Positions 1-5,554 of a stretch of 5,554 nt of DNA are shown in pieces. The notes beneath the pieces were generated by a model. It made no database searches, was not told the DNA's origin, and saw only the letters and a program-made list of their open reading frames with translations. Position numbers and translations under genes: made by a program. The stretch comes from Thioalkalivibrio sp. Its GTDB lineage: Bacteria > Pseudomonadota > Gammaproteobacteria > Ectothiorhodospirales > Ectothiorhodospiraceae. Every line of letters starts with the position of its first letter. The stretch's first letter is position 1. Location of the stretch: positions 1 to 5,554 of the forward strand of contig SKNJ01000154.1 of NCBI GenBank assembly GCA_007120575.1, read 5' to 3'.

Positions 1-11
1 CCACCCGGCCC

Positions 12-16
12 GGAAG
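12..16 (+). promoter_or_regulatory. Ribosome binding site of the GDT1-family gene
   Basis: The purine tract GGAAG lies six bases upstream of the ATG at 23. This supports that ATG as the start, even though the reading frame stays open to the left edge of the window with no stop codon. Confidence 0.55.
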
Positions 17-22
17 ATCGTC

Positions 23-580
23 ATGGAAGCCCTGCTCGTCTCCACTGTCATCGTCGCGATCGCCGAGATGGGCGACAAGACCCAGTTGCTGGCCCTGCTT
101 CTGGTCTGCCGCTATCAGCAGACCTGGCCGATCATCTGGGGCATCGTGGTGGCCACCATCGCCAACCATTTCCTCGCGGCCCTTGCGGGGGTCTGGATCG
201 GGGCCAGCGTGCCGGACGACTGGCTGCGCTGGGGGCTGGGGATCGGGTTCATCCTGATGGCCGCGTGGGTACTGGTCCCGGACGCAGAGAACGACCTGCC
301 GGCCGCCTCGAAACACGGGGTGTTCTGGACCACAACGGTGCTGTTCTTCATCGTCGAGATCGGCGACAAGACCCAGGTGGCGACCGGCGCGCTGGCCGCC
401 ACCTTCGACAGCCTGGCGATCGTGGTGATCGGCTCCACGCTCGGCATGGTGCTGGCCAATGCCCCGGTAGTCTGGCTCGGTCGACGCTTTGCCTGCCACT
501 TGCCGCTGCGGCTGTTGCGGGCGCTGGCCGCACTGCTGTTCCTGGGACTCGGTATCGGGGTACTGCTGGCCTGGGTCTGA
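23..580 (+). CDS. GDT1/TMEM165 (UPF0016) family membrane protein, probable Mn2+/cation exporter
   Basis: This 185-residue protein is almost entirely hydrophobic and fits the six-helix, two-repeat fold of the GDT1/TMEM165 family. The family signature E-x-G-D-K-T appears twice: AEMGDKTQ at about residues 14-21 and VEIGDKTQ at 111-118, one per half, as expected of an internal duplication. These acidic motifs form the cation path in characterised relatives, which move Mn2+ or Ca2+ out of the cytoplasm (bacterial MneA, yeast Gdt1, human TMEM165). Probable helices lie near residues 1-28, 34-58, 68-86, 101-123, 130-153 and 163-184. Length is normal for the bacterial family, and an N-terminus of the form MEA-LVST is typical, which supports the start, as does the GGAAG upstream. 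The gene stands alone on the plus strand and converges with the VTT gene. Upstream control, such as a manganese riboswitch, would lie outside the window. The family call is firm; the Mn2+ substrate is inferred. Confidence 0.93.
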   Translation: MEALLVSTVIVAIAEMGDKTQLLALLLVCRYQQTWPIIWGIVVATIANHFLAALAGVWIGASVPDDWLRWGLGIGFILMAAWVLVPDAENDLPAASKHGVFWTTTVLFFIVEIGDKTQVATGALAATFDSLAIVVIGSTLGMVLANAPVVWLGRRFACHLPLRLLRALAALLFLGLGIGVLLAWV

Positions 581-592
581 CGGTCCGCGGGG

Positions 593-1306
593 CTATACCA
601 GCGGAGGACGGCAGTTCCCCGATTCGCGCAGGGCCATCTGACCCCGCCAGATCCGCCGGACCAGACGCGGCAACAACAGCAACAGGGCCAGCACTGCCAC
701 CGTGATCAGACCGAGTTGTACGCGGTCACCGGCGCCGTTCACAAGCACACGGGAGGCATGCCCAAGCCAGGCGTAGGCAAACAGGCTGGGGACCAGAGCC
801 ACCAGGGTGGTCGCGGCGAACACCGGCAGCGACAGCCGCACCAGGCCCAGGGCGTAATTGGTCGGCGCGAACGGAAATACCGGGACCAGCCGGGTCAGCG
901 CGACCACCCGCCAGCCCTCCGCCTCGACGTCCGCGCAAAGCCGCTGGCCGCGCGGTCCGAGCCGCGGTTCGATCCAGGGTTGCAGCCAGGTACGCCCCAG
1001 CCAGAACGCGAGCACGGCCGCCAGTGTGGCGGCCAGCAGGCTCAGCAGCGCCCCCGCCACCGGGCCGAACAGGGCGCCCCCCAGCAAAATCCAGAACGTG
1101 GTCGGCAACGGCAGCATCGCCAGCACCACAAAAAGCAGGAAAAACGCCAGATACGCCCCTGCCCCCATCCCCAGGAGCCACCGCTCCAGGTACCCGAACC
1201 AGGCCGGGTCCGGGTGCAGTTCGGTGGCCAGCGCCACCCAGACCAGGGTGAACACAAGCAGGATGCCCGCCACCACGAGCCAGCGCTTCTGATGCCGGAT
1301 TTCCAT
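593..1306 (-). CDS. TVP38/TMEM64 family (VTT/DedA superfamily) inner-membrane protein
   Basis: A 237-residue integral membrane protein. After a basic N-terminus (residues 1-8) comes a helix at about 9-28, then hydrophobic segments near 48-70, 73-104, 158-182 and 196-213. Two family landmarks are visible: the Gly-rich segment GGALFGPVAGALL (76-88) leading into a helix that ends in FWLGR (101-105), and RLVPVFPFAPTNYALGL (139-155), the re-entrant proline-containing loop typical of TVP38/TMEM64 and DedA proteins. The C-terminus is a basic tail. Relatives in this superfamily include lipid scramblases (TMEM41B, VMP1) and bacterial DedA proteins implicated in recycling polyprenyl-phosphate carriers; the substrate of the bacterial TVP38 branch is not settled, so I assign none. 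The ATG follows the rarA TGA directly with no intervening base. Upstream G-runs do not form a canonical Shine-Dalgarno sequence, so termination-reinitiation from rarA is the likely translation mode. It ends 12 bases from the convergent GDT1 gene. Confidence 0.88.
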   Translation of the reverse strand: MEIRHQKRWLVVAGILLVFTLVWVALATELHPDPAWFGYLERWLLGMGAGAYLAFFLLFVVLAMLPLPTTFWILLGGALFGPVAGALLSLLAATLAAVLAFWLGRTWLQPWIEPRLGPRGQRLCADVEAEGWRVVALTRLVPVFPFAPTNYALGLVRLSLPVFAATTLVALVPSLFAYAWLGHASRVLVNGAGDRVQLGLITVAVLALLLLLPRLVRRIWRGQMALRESGNCRPPLV

Positions 1307-2701
1307 TCAGCCCCGGTCCCCGTCGTCGGCGTCCGCATCCGGCGCCCCGCGCAGATATTCCAGGCGGTCGGCCAGGGCGCGCTCGGTGCCCTCCCGGCGC
1401 GGGACGTAGAAACGCGCGTCTTCCAGGCCCTCGGGCAGATAGACCTGCCCGCGCGCGAAACCGTCGGGCTCATCGTGATCATAGCGGTAGCCGGCCCCGA
1501 AGCCCTCCGAGCGCATCAGTTCGGTCGGGGCATTGCGCAGATGCAGGGGTACGCCCGCGCTGCCGCTGTCCCGGATCGCCGCCCGCGCGCTGTTCAACGC
1601 GGCATAGGCACTGTTGCTCTTGGGCGCGGCGGCCAGTTCGATCACCGCCTGCACCAGCGCCAGATCGCCTTCCGGCCGGCCCAGGCGCTCCATGGTCTGC
1701 CACGCGGCCAGCACCCGCGCGCCCAGGCCGACCGCCGCCAGTCCGATGTCCTCGTAGGCCATGCGCAGCAGGCGGCGCCCCAGGTAATCGGGATCACAAC
1801 CGGCATCCAGCATGCGCGTCAGCCAGTACACCGCCGCGTTGGGGTCCGAACCGCGCACCGACTTGTGCAGGGCGGAGATCTGGTCGTAGAAGGCATCGCC
1901 CTGGCGATCAAACGCCAGCGACTGCGCGCCCATCACCGCGCGCAGGGCATCGCCGGTAAGGGTGCCATCGCGGGCCAGGTCCGAGGCGGTTTCCAGCCAG
2001 TTCAGGGCGCGCCGCGCGTCGCCATCGGCCGCGCGCGCCAGGCGCGTGCATTCCTCGGCCTCCAGATGCAGCCCGCGCCCGCCGAGGCCGCGCTCGGGGT
2101 CGTCCAGCGCGCGCCGGATCAAGGCCTCGATCGCGTCGGCGCCCACCGCCTCCATGCGATAGACGCGCGCGCGCGAAAGCAACGCCCCATTCAGTGCGAA
2201 CGACGGGTTCTCGGTGGTCGCGCCAACGAACACCAGGGTGCCATCCTCGATATGCGGCAGCAGGGCGTCCTGCTGGCCCTTGTTGAAGCGGTGGATCTCG
2301 TCGATGAACAGCAACGTCCCGACCCCGTTGCGGCGTCGGGCCTTCGCCGCGTCGACCACCGCACGCACGTCCTTGACCCCGGCCAGAACAGCCGACAACG
2401 TGACCAGCCGCTGGGCCCCGGCCGCCGCGACCAGGCGCGCGAGCGTGGTCTTGCCACAACCGGGCGGCCCCCACAGGATCATCGACGGTGTCTGGCCCTG
2501 CTCGATCGCCTGGCGCAGGGCGGCGTCCGGGCCGACCAGGTGATCCTGGCCGACCATCTCGTCCAGGCGCGCCGGACGCATGCGCTCCGCCAGTGGGGCG
2601 GCGGAGTCGGGTTCAACGGGAAGGTCCGGCGCGGATTCAGCCGATCCCGTGTCCACGTCCGGGTCCGGGCCGAACAGGTCGCCTTCGGAAGCGTGAGTCA
2701 T
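1307..2701 (-). CDS. rarA: Replication-associated recombination protein A (AAA+ ATPase)
   Basis: RarA (MgsA) is a cytosolic AAA+ ATPase of the clamp-loader/WRNIP1 group that acts at stalled or gapped replication forks together with SSB and recombination proteins. The 464-residue product is close to the roughly 447 residues of the E. coli protein. Visible in order: a Pro/Asp-rich N-terminal tail (1-36); the family entry motif AERMRP with MVGQDHL (38-55); Walker A GPPGCGKTT (78-86); Walker B LLFIDEIHRFN (130-140, D134 and E135); sensor 1 GATTENPSF (160-168); arginine finger SRARVY (176-181); sensor 2 region GDARRALN (227-234); then the RarA-specific C-terminal part with the GSDPNAAVYWLTRML (284-298), RMAYEDIGLA (313-322) and KSNSAYAA (361-368) blocks that carry tetramerisation in known members. 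It ends in an acidic tail (455-462). The ATG at 2701 gives a DLF-containing N-terminus resembling other RarA proteins, but has no Shine-Dalgarno sequence. It follows lolA by 57 bases and abuts the VTT gene. Confidence 0.96.
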   Translation of the reverse strand: MTHASEGDLFGPDPDVDTGSAESAPDLPVEPDSAAPLAERMRPARLDEMVGQDHLVGPDAALRQAIEQGQTPSMILWGPPGCGKTTLARLVAAAGAQRLVTLSAVLAGVKDVRAVVDAAKARRRNGVGTLLFIDEIHRFNKGQQDALLPHIEDGTLVFVGATTENPSFALNGALLSRARVYRMEAVGADAIEALIRRALDDPERGLGGRGLHLEAEECTRLARAADGDARRALNWLETASDLARDGTLTGDALRAVMGAQSLAFDRQGDAFYDQISALHKSVRGSDPNAAVYWLTRMLDAGCDPDYLGRRLLRMAYEDIGLAAVGLGARVLAAWQTMERLGRPEGDLALVQAVIELAAAPKSNSAYAALNSARAAIRDSGSAGVPLHLRNAPTELMRSEGFGAGYRYDHDEPDGFARGQVYLPEGLEDARFYVPRREGTERALADRLEYLRGAPDADADDGDRG

Positions 2702-2707
2702 TCGGGG

Positions 2708-2713
2708 ATTGTA
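2708..2713 (-). promoter_or_regulatory. TACAAT box just upstream of rarA (possible -10 element)
   Basis: On the minus strand TACAAT matches the sigma-70 -10 consensus TATAAT at five of six positions and ends six bases before the rarA ATG. A transcript starting there would begin at or next to the ATG. No -35 hexamer is visible at 16-18 bases spacing (the site reads GC-rich), so this is a weak candidate. It stands out because the surrounding gap is almost pure G+C. Confidence 0.25.
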
Positions 2714-2720
2714 ACGTGCC

Positions 2721-2752
2721 GCCGCCCGGGCGGCCCGGCGCGCCTCGGCGCG
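2721..2752 (-). repeat. Two adjacent GC-rich inverted repeats in the lolA-rarA gap
   Basis: Within the 57-base gap, 2739-2752 is a perfect six-base-arm inverted repeat (CGCGCC, two bases, GGCGCG), and 2721-2734 is a perfect 14-base palindrome (GCCGCCCGGGCGGC). In RNA the first can fold as a five-pair stem with a four-base loop. The second can shift to CCGGG/CCCGG pairing (2726-2730 with 2734-2738) with a three-base loop. No T-run follows either on the minus strand, so they are not canonical intrinsic terminators. They could stabilise the lolA mRNA end, slow transcription into rarA, or be a chance product of about 80-90% local G+C. Confidence 0.5.
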
Positions 2753-2758
2753 AGCGGG

Positions 2759-3445
2759 TCAGGGGCGATAGATGTCGGTCCCGGCCGGCGGATCGAAACG
2801 GAAGGTACCCGGCGCGAGATCCGGGTTGCGTTCGGCATTGCGGAAGCGGATCTCGGTCTCCTGCCCGAAGATGTCGCGAAAGCCCATGCGGACCAGGTGC
2901 CCCTCCGGGGTCAGGTCCACCTCCAGCCCGGTGAAGTCCGCCTGGTCGCTGCGCGGCATCATGATCACGCGCATGGCCTCGCCCGAGGGTGCCGGCATCA
3001 TGAACAGGCGGAAGTGGTCTTCCACCTGCTCCGGCTGGGTAATGGCCGCCACCGGTGTCACGTCGAAGGCATCGCCCAGCGGGCGCACCGTGGCCTGCGA
3101 CAGGTCCGGGTCGTACGTCCACAGCGACTCGCCATCGCTGACGATGATCTGCGGGAATGGTTCGGTGACCTCCCAGCGCAGCCGGTTGGGCAGTCCGAGA
3201 TGCATCGAGCCATCCGACTCTTGCAGCGTGTAGCCGGTATCGTCGCGGACCGTCTGGGTGAAATCCGCCGAAAAGCTCTCGAGTCCGTCCATGAAACGAT
3301 CCAGGGCCATCCGCGCGTCCAGCACCTCGTCCCCGGAATTCCCGTTATCGGCCGCCGCCACGGCCGCGCCGGCCGCCACCGCAAGCCCCAGAATCAACAG
3401 CGCGTGCAGCAGTCCGGCACGCAACGACAGAAAACAGGCTTTCAT
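2759..3445 (-). CDS. lolA: Outer-membrane lipoprotein carrier protein LolA
   Basis: LolA is the periplasmic chaperone that takes mature lipoproteins from the LolCDE ABC transporter and hands them to LolB at the outer membrane. The 228-residue product begins with a signal peptide: a basic start (K2, R9), a hydrophobic core at about 10-25 and an Ala-rich end with likely cleavage near AVAA-AD at 31-32. The mature part shows family blocks: FSADFTQTV (58-66), LPNRLRWEV (85-93), PQIIVSDGESLWTYDPDLSQ (98-117), and near the C-terminus GTFRFDPPAGTD (213-224). The central FRW-type segment reads LRW here, a mild variation. These strands form the open beta-barrel whose cavity holds acyl chains. The mature length of about 197 residues is normal or slightly long. 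Placement between ftsK and rarA is the classic gammaproteobacterial order. The ATG at 3445 is supported by a GGAG five bases upstream. Confidence 0.95.
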   Translation of the reverse strand: MKACFLSLRAGLLHALLILGLAVAAGAAVAAADNGNSGDEVLDARMALDRFMDGLESFSADFTQTVRDDTGYTLQESDGSMHLGLPNRLRWEVTEPFPQIIVSDGESLWTYDPDLSQATVRPLGDAFDVTPVAAITQPEQVEDHFRLFMMPAPSGEAMRVIMMPRSDQADFTGLEVDLTPEGHLVRMGFRDIFGQETEIRFRNAERNPDLAPGTFRFDPPAGTDIYRP

Positions 3446-3450
3446 TCGGT

Positions 3451-3454
3451 CTCC
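3451..3454 (-). promoter_or_regulatory. Ribosome binding site of lolA
   Basis: GGAG on the minus strand, five bases (ACCGA) before the ATG at 3445. This is the clearest Shine-Dalgarno sequence in the minus-strand block, and it decides the lolA start over an out-of-frame ATG at 3462. Confidence 0.65.
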
Positions 3455-3516
3455 GCAATCATGGACAAAAAAGGCAGGCGGGCGGGCCGCACTCCCGGTC
3501 TTCGGCAGGCAGGCTC

Positions 3517-3556
3517 ACCGTACCCGGTACCGGCTTAACCCGGCATGAACCGTACC
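3517..3556 (+). repeat. Direct repeat ACCGTACC (two copies) with palindrome CCGGTACCGG
   Basis: ACCGTACC occurs at 3517-3524 and again at 3549-3556, start to start 32 bases, close to three helical turns. The perfect ten-base palindrome CCGGTACCGG sits at 3524-3533, overlapping the end of the first copy. A near inverted copy, GGTAACGGT, is at 3574-3582. The arrangement could be binding sites for a regulator of lolA or sequence for RNA structure. The repeats are short, so chance cannot be excluded. Confidence 0.4.
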
Positions 3557-3583
3557 GCGAAGCCGAGCTCCCCGGTAACGGTT
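3548..3583 (-). other. Potential bulged hairpin after the ftsK stop codon
   Basis: The arms 3548-3556 (AACCGTACC on the plus strand) and 3574-3583 (GGTAACGGTT) are complementary over nine pairs, with a single bulged base at 3577. In the ftsK transcript the stem begins 15 bases after the stop codon. The 17-base loop can itself form a small five-pair stem that includes one G-U pair. There is no T-run behind it, so it is more likely an mRNA-end, processing or pausing structure than an intrinsic terminator. It was found by eye and not scored by folding. Confidence 0.4.
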
Positions 3584-3598
3584 TGTCAGGTCCTCGGT

Positions 3599-5554
3599 CT
3601 ATTCGTTCGGTCCCGGCACCAGGACCTCGCGATTGCCGTTGGACTGCACCGGGCTGACCAGGCCGGCGGCCTCCATGTCCTCGACCATGCGCGCGGCCCG
3701 GTTGTAACCAATCTTGAGCCGGCGCTGGACATACGAGATCGACGCCTTGCGCGACTCGATCACGATCTGCACGGCCTGGTCGTACAGCGGATCGGACTCC
3801 GCTCCGGTTCCGTCGGTGGGCTCCAGCCCCGGGATCGACGAGGCGCCTGCCTCCGGCTCGTCCAGGATCGAGTCGTCGTAGTCCGGCGCACCCGTGGATT
3901 TCAGGTACTCGACCACCCGGTGCACCTCGTGGTCGCCGACAAACGCACCGTGTACCCGCTCCGGCATCGCCCTCCCGGGCGGCAGGTACAGCATGTCGCC
4001 ATGCCCGAGCAGATGCTCCGCCCCCATCTGGTCGAGGATGGTGCGCGAATCCACCCGCGACGACACCTGGAAGGCAATACGGCTGGGAATGTTGGCCTTG
4101 ATCAGCCCGGTGATCACGTCCACCGACGGACGCTGGGTCGCCAGGATCAGGTGAATGCCGGCCGCCCGCGCCTTCTGCGCCAGGCGTGCGATCAGCTCCT
4201 CCACCTTCTTGCCGACCACCATCATCATGTCGGCGAACTCGTCCACCACCACCACGATGAACGGCAGCGGTTCCAGCGCCGGCGCCTCGGTCTCGGTAAT
4301 CGCCTCCTCCGGCTTGAACAGCGGGTCCTTCAGCGGCTCGCCGGCGGCCTGGGCATCACGCACCTTCTTGTTGAAGCCGCCGATGTTGCGCACGCCCATC
4401 GCCGACATCAGCTTGTAACGCCGTTCCATCTCGGCCACCGCCCAGCGCAAGGCGTTGGAGGCGTCCTTCATGTCCGTCACCACCGAGCACAACAGATGCG
4501 GGATCCCCTCGTACACCGACAGCTCGAGCATCTTGGGGTCGATCAGGATCAGGCGCACGTCCTCCGGCGTAGCCTTGTACAGCAGCGAGATCAGCATCGC
4601 ATTCACGCCCACCGACTTCCCGGATCCGGTGGTGCCAGCGACCAGCAGATGCGGCATCTTGGCCAGATCCGCGATCACCGGGCCGCCGCCGATATCCTTG
4701 CCCAGCGCCATGGTCAGTGGCGACTTGCCCGAGTCGAACAACTCCGAGCGCAGGATCTCGGAGAGCGCGACGATCTCGCGCTGCTCGTTGGGGATCTCCA
4801 GCCCCACGGTCGACTTGCCCGGGATCACCTCGACGATGCGCACCGCAATCACCGACAGCGAGCGCGCCAGGTCGGTGGACAGGCCGGAGATGCGCGAGGC
4901 CTTTACCCCGGCAGCCGGCTGCAGTTCGAACCGGGTAATCACCGGCCCCGGCTGCACGGCCACCACCTCGACCTCCACGCCGAAGTCCTTCAGCTTCAGT
5001 TCCACCAGCCGCGACAGCGCCTGCAGGGATTCCTCGGAAAAGCCCTCCGAGGCTTCCGGTGGCTCTTCCAGCAGCGCCAGCGGCGGGTGCGGGTCAGCGC
5101 CCGCCCCAGCCTCGAACAACGGGACCTGTCTCTCCTTCTGAACCCGCGGGCTGGGCGACGGCGCCACGATGCGGGGCTCCACGCGCGACGGCTTGCGGCG
5201 TGCGGTGCGCTGACGTTCCTGTTCCACCCGCGTTTCGCGCTCGGCGCGTTCACGCGCGCCAATCCGGCGATCGCGGATCGAGCCCACCCAACCCCGCACG
5301 CGCTCGAATCCACGCACGGCCCAGATCCCCAGACGATCCATCAACAGGAACCAGGACAGACCGGTAAACAAGGTGACCCCGGCGAGAAACAGCGCCAGCA
5401 GCACCAGAGTGCCCCCGACCAGGCTCAGTCCGGCCACCGCCCAGCGCCCGAACAGATCCCCGAGGATGCCGCCGGCATGCACCGGCATCCCGCCCGGCAG
5501 AAGATGCAACGCGGCCAGGGCCGCACCCGCCACCAGGGCCACCACCAGCGCGGC
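3599..5554 (-). CDS. ftsK: DNA translocase FtsK, C-terminal part (5' end beyond the window)
   Basis: FtsK is a septum-anchored hexameric DNA pump. It moves chromosome ends toward dif and activates XerCD dimer resolution. The frame stays open to the right edge, so the true start and first membrane helices are missing; the first possible in-window start, GTG at 5545, is internal. Counting from that codon: helices at about 2-16 and 37-68, the latter ending in LTLFTG-type sequence (LFTGLSWF, 59-66); a short basic linker (75-140), far shorter than the E. coli linker; the alpha domain (about 165-280); the RecA-like motor with Walker A GTTGSGKS (304-311) and Walker [10 protein letters not shown] (431-439), then [21 protein letters not shown] (469-489); and an Asp/Glu-rich hinge leading to the gamma winged-helix domain (585-643) with [20 protein letters not shown], which reads KOPS sites and contacts XerD. 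All key motor residues are present. It stops at TAG, 153 bases before lolA. Confidence 0.97.
   Translation of the reverse strand, partial: AALVVALVAGAALAALHLLPGGMPVHAGGILGDLFGRWAVAGLSLVGGTLVLLALFLAGVTLFTGLSWFLLMDRLGIWAVRGFERVRGWVGSIRDRRIGARERAERETRVEQERQRTARRKPSRVEPRIVAPSPSPRVQKERQVPLFEAGAGADPHPPLALLEEPPEASEGFSEESLQALSRLVELKLKDFGVEVEVVAVQPGPVITRFELQPAAGVKASRISGLSTDLARSLSVIAVRIVEVIPGKSTVGLEIPNEQREIVALSEILRSELFDSGKSPLTMALGKDIGGGPVIADLAKMPHLLVAGTTGSGKSVGVNAMLISLLYKATPEDVRLILIDPKMLELSVYEGIPHLLCSVVTDMKDASNALRWAVAEMERRYKLMSAMGVRNIGGFNKKVRDAQAAGEPLKDPLFKPEEAITETEAPALEPLPFIVVVVDEFADMMMVVGKKVEELIARLAQKARAAGIHLILATQRPSVDVITGLIKANIPSRIAFQVSSRVDSRTILDQMGAEHLLGHGDMLYLPPGRAMPERVHGAFVGDHEVHRVVEYLKSTGAPDYDDSILDEPEAGASSIPGLEPTDGTGAESDPLYDQAVQIVIESRKASISYVQRRLKIGYNRAARMVEDMEAAGLVSPVQSNGNREVLVPGPNE

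Larger units (their letters stand above)
3446..3598 (-). other. 153-base ftsK-lolA intergenic region
   Basis: This is the longest non-coding stretch in the window. Read on the minus strand from the ftsK stop it holds a potential bulged hairpin (3583-3548), a palindrome and direct repeats (3556-3517), a C-rich tract ending in six T residues (3472-3467), and the lolA ribosome site. I cannot pick out a convincing sigma-70 promoter: a CTGACA at 3592-3587 resembles a -35 box, but no fitting -10 hexamer lies 16-19 bases downstream. The T6 run is not preceded by a stem that pairs well, so it is not a clear intrinsic terminator. lolA may have its own promoter here or be read from ftsK. Confidence 0.6.

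Noticed and set aside
265..705. Plus-strand frame overlapping the GDT1 gene and the end of the VTT gene.
   Set aside because: Arg/Gly/Pro-rich shadow of the +1 frame of the GDT1 gene; no ribosome site and no recognisable motif.
1157..1164. GGGCAGGG on the minus strand, matching the E. coli FtsK-orienting sequence GGGNAGGG.
   Set aside because: At about 65% G+C roughly two such octamers are expected by chance on both strands of a window this size (rough estimate), and this one falls in codons for Gly-rich VTT sequence. It says nothing without genome-wide strand-skew data.
3467..3490. T6 run on the minus strand after a GC-rich tract, upstream of lolA, as an intrinsic terminator.
   Set aside because: The preceding tract is mostly C-rich and lacks a complementary G-rich arm. 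The best stem is about four pairs (CGGG/CCCG) and ends some ten bases before the T-run.
716..3538. A 940-codon open reading frame on the plus strand, opposite the VTT gene, rarA and lolA.
   Set aside because: It is exactly in phase with the codons of all three minus-strand genes: the rarA/VTT junction has no gap and the lolA-rarA gap is 57 bases, a multiple of three. A stop in this frame needs TTA, CTA or TCA codons in the sense genes, which are rare at this G+C. Its translation is Arg/Gln/His-rich and low in complexity, while the opposite frames give unmistakable conserved proteins.
4455..5141. A 228-codon plus-strand frame opposite ftsK, Ser-rich.
   Set aside because: It lies wholly inside the conserved ftsK coding region and its composition is what antisense of a high-GC gene produces; no domain is recognisable.
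5543..5545. GTG at 5545 as the ftsK start codon.
   Set aside because: The frame remains open to the window edge, and a start here would leave only two of the usual four membrane helices of FtsK. The gene is cut by the window boundary rather than short.
1..5554. Search for an undescribed defence, mobile or biosynthetic system.
   Set aside because: All substantial coding regions belong to recognised housekeeping families in a conserved order. There are no integrase, transposase, toxin-antitoxin, nuclease or array-like elements and no base-composition break that I can see.

Overview
The window is a GC-rich, compact stretch of bacterial chromosome. It looks gammaproteobacterial, probably from a high-GC lineage such as the Ectothiorhodospiraceae; that lineage is a guess from gene order, protein similarity to Escherichia coli homologues recalled from memory, and base composition. 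Five protein genes fill almost all of it. I see no RNA gene, mobile element, CRISPR array or phage gene.

Layout: a plus-strand gene (23-580) encodes a small six-helix membrane protein of the GDT1/TMEM165 (UPF0016) cation-transport family. It converges on a minus-strand block read from right to left: ftsK (enters from beyond the right edge, ends at 3599), lolA (3445-2759), rarA (2701-1307) and a TVP38/TMEM64-type (VTT/DedA superfamily) membrane protein gene (1306-593). The two convergent stop codons are only 12 bases apart. The order ftsK-lolA-rarA is the classical conserved gammaproteobacterial arrangement. The VTT gene is joined to the end of rarA with no spacing at all (stop TGA directly followed by ATG), so it is probably translationally coupled and part of the same transcript.

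The block mixes cell-envelope and chromosome functions: FtsK pumps DNA at the division septum, LolA carries lipoproteins across the periplasm, RarA acts at stalled replication forks, and the VTT protein is probably a lipid-handling membrane protein. Their shared order is conserved, but no common pathway is evident from the sequence.

The non-coding DNA is confined to two gaps. The 153-base ftsK-lolA gap (3446-3598) holds a potential bulged hairpin just after the ftsK stop, a pair of 8-base direct repeats with an adjacent 10-base palindrome, a T6 run on the transcript strand and a good lolA ribosome site. The 57-base lolA-rarA gap (2702-2758) holds two perfect GC-rich inverted repeats and a TACAAT box close to a rarA start that lacks a Shine-Dalgarno sequence. 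These small regulatory-looking elements are the only parts worth a second look. I do not find an undescribed multi-gene system here; the genes are ordinary housekeeping genes.
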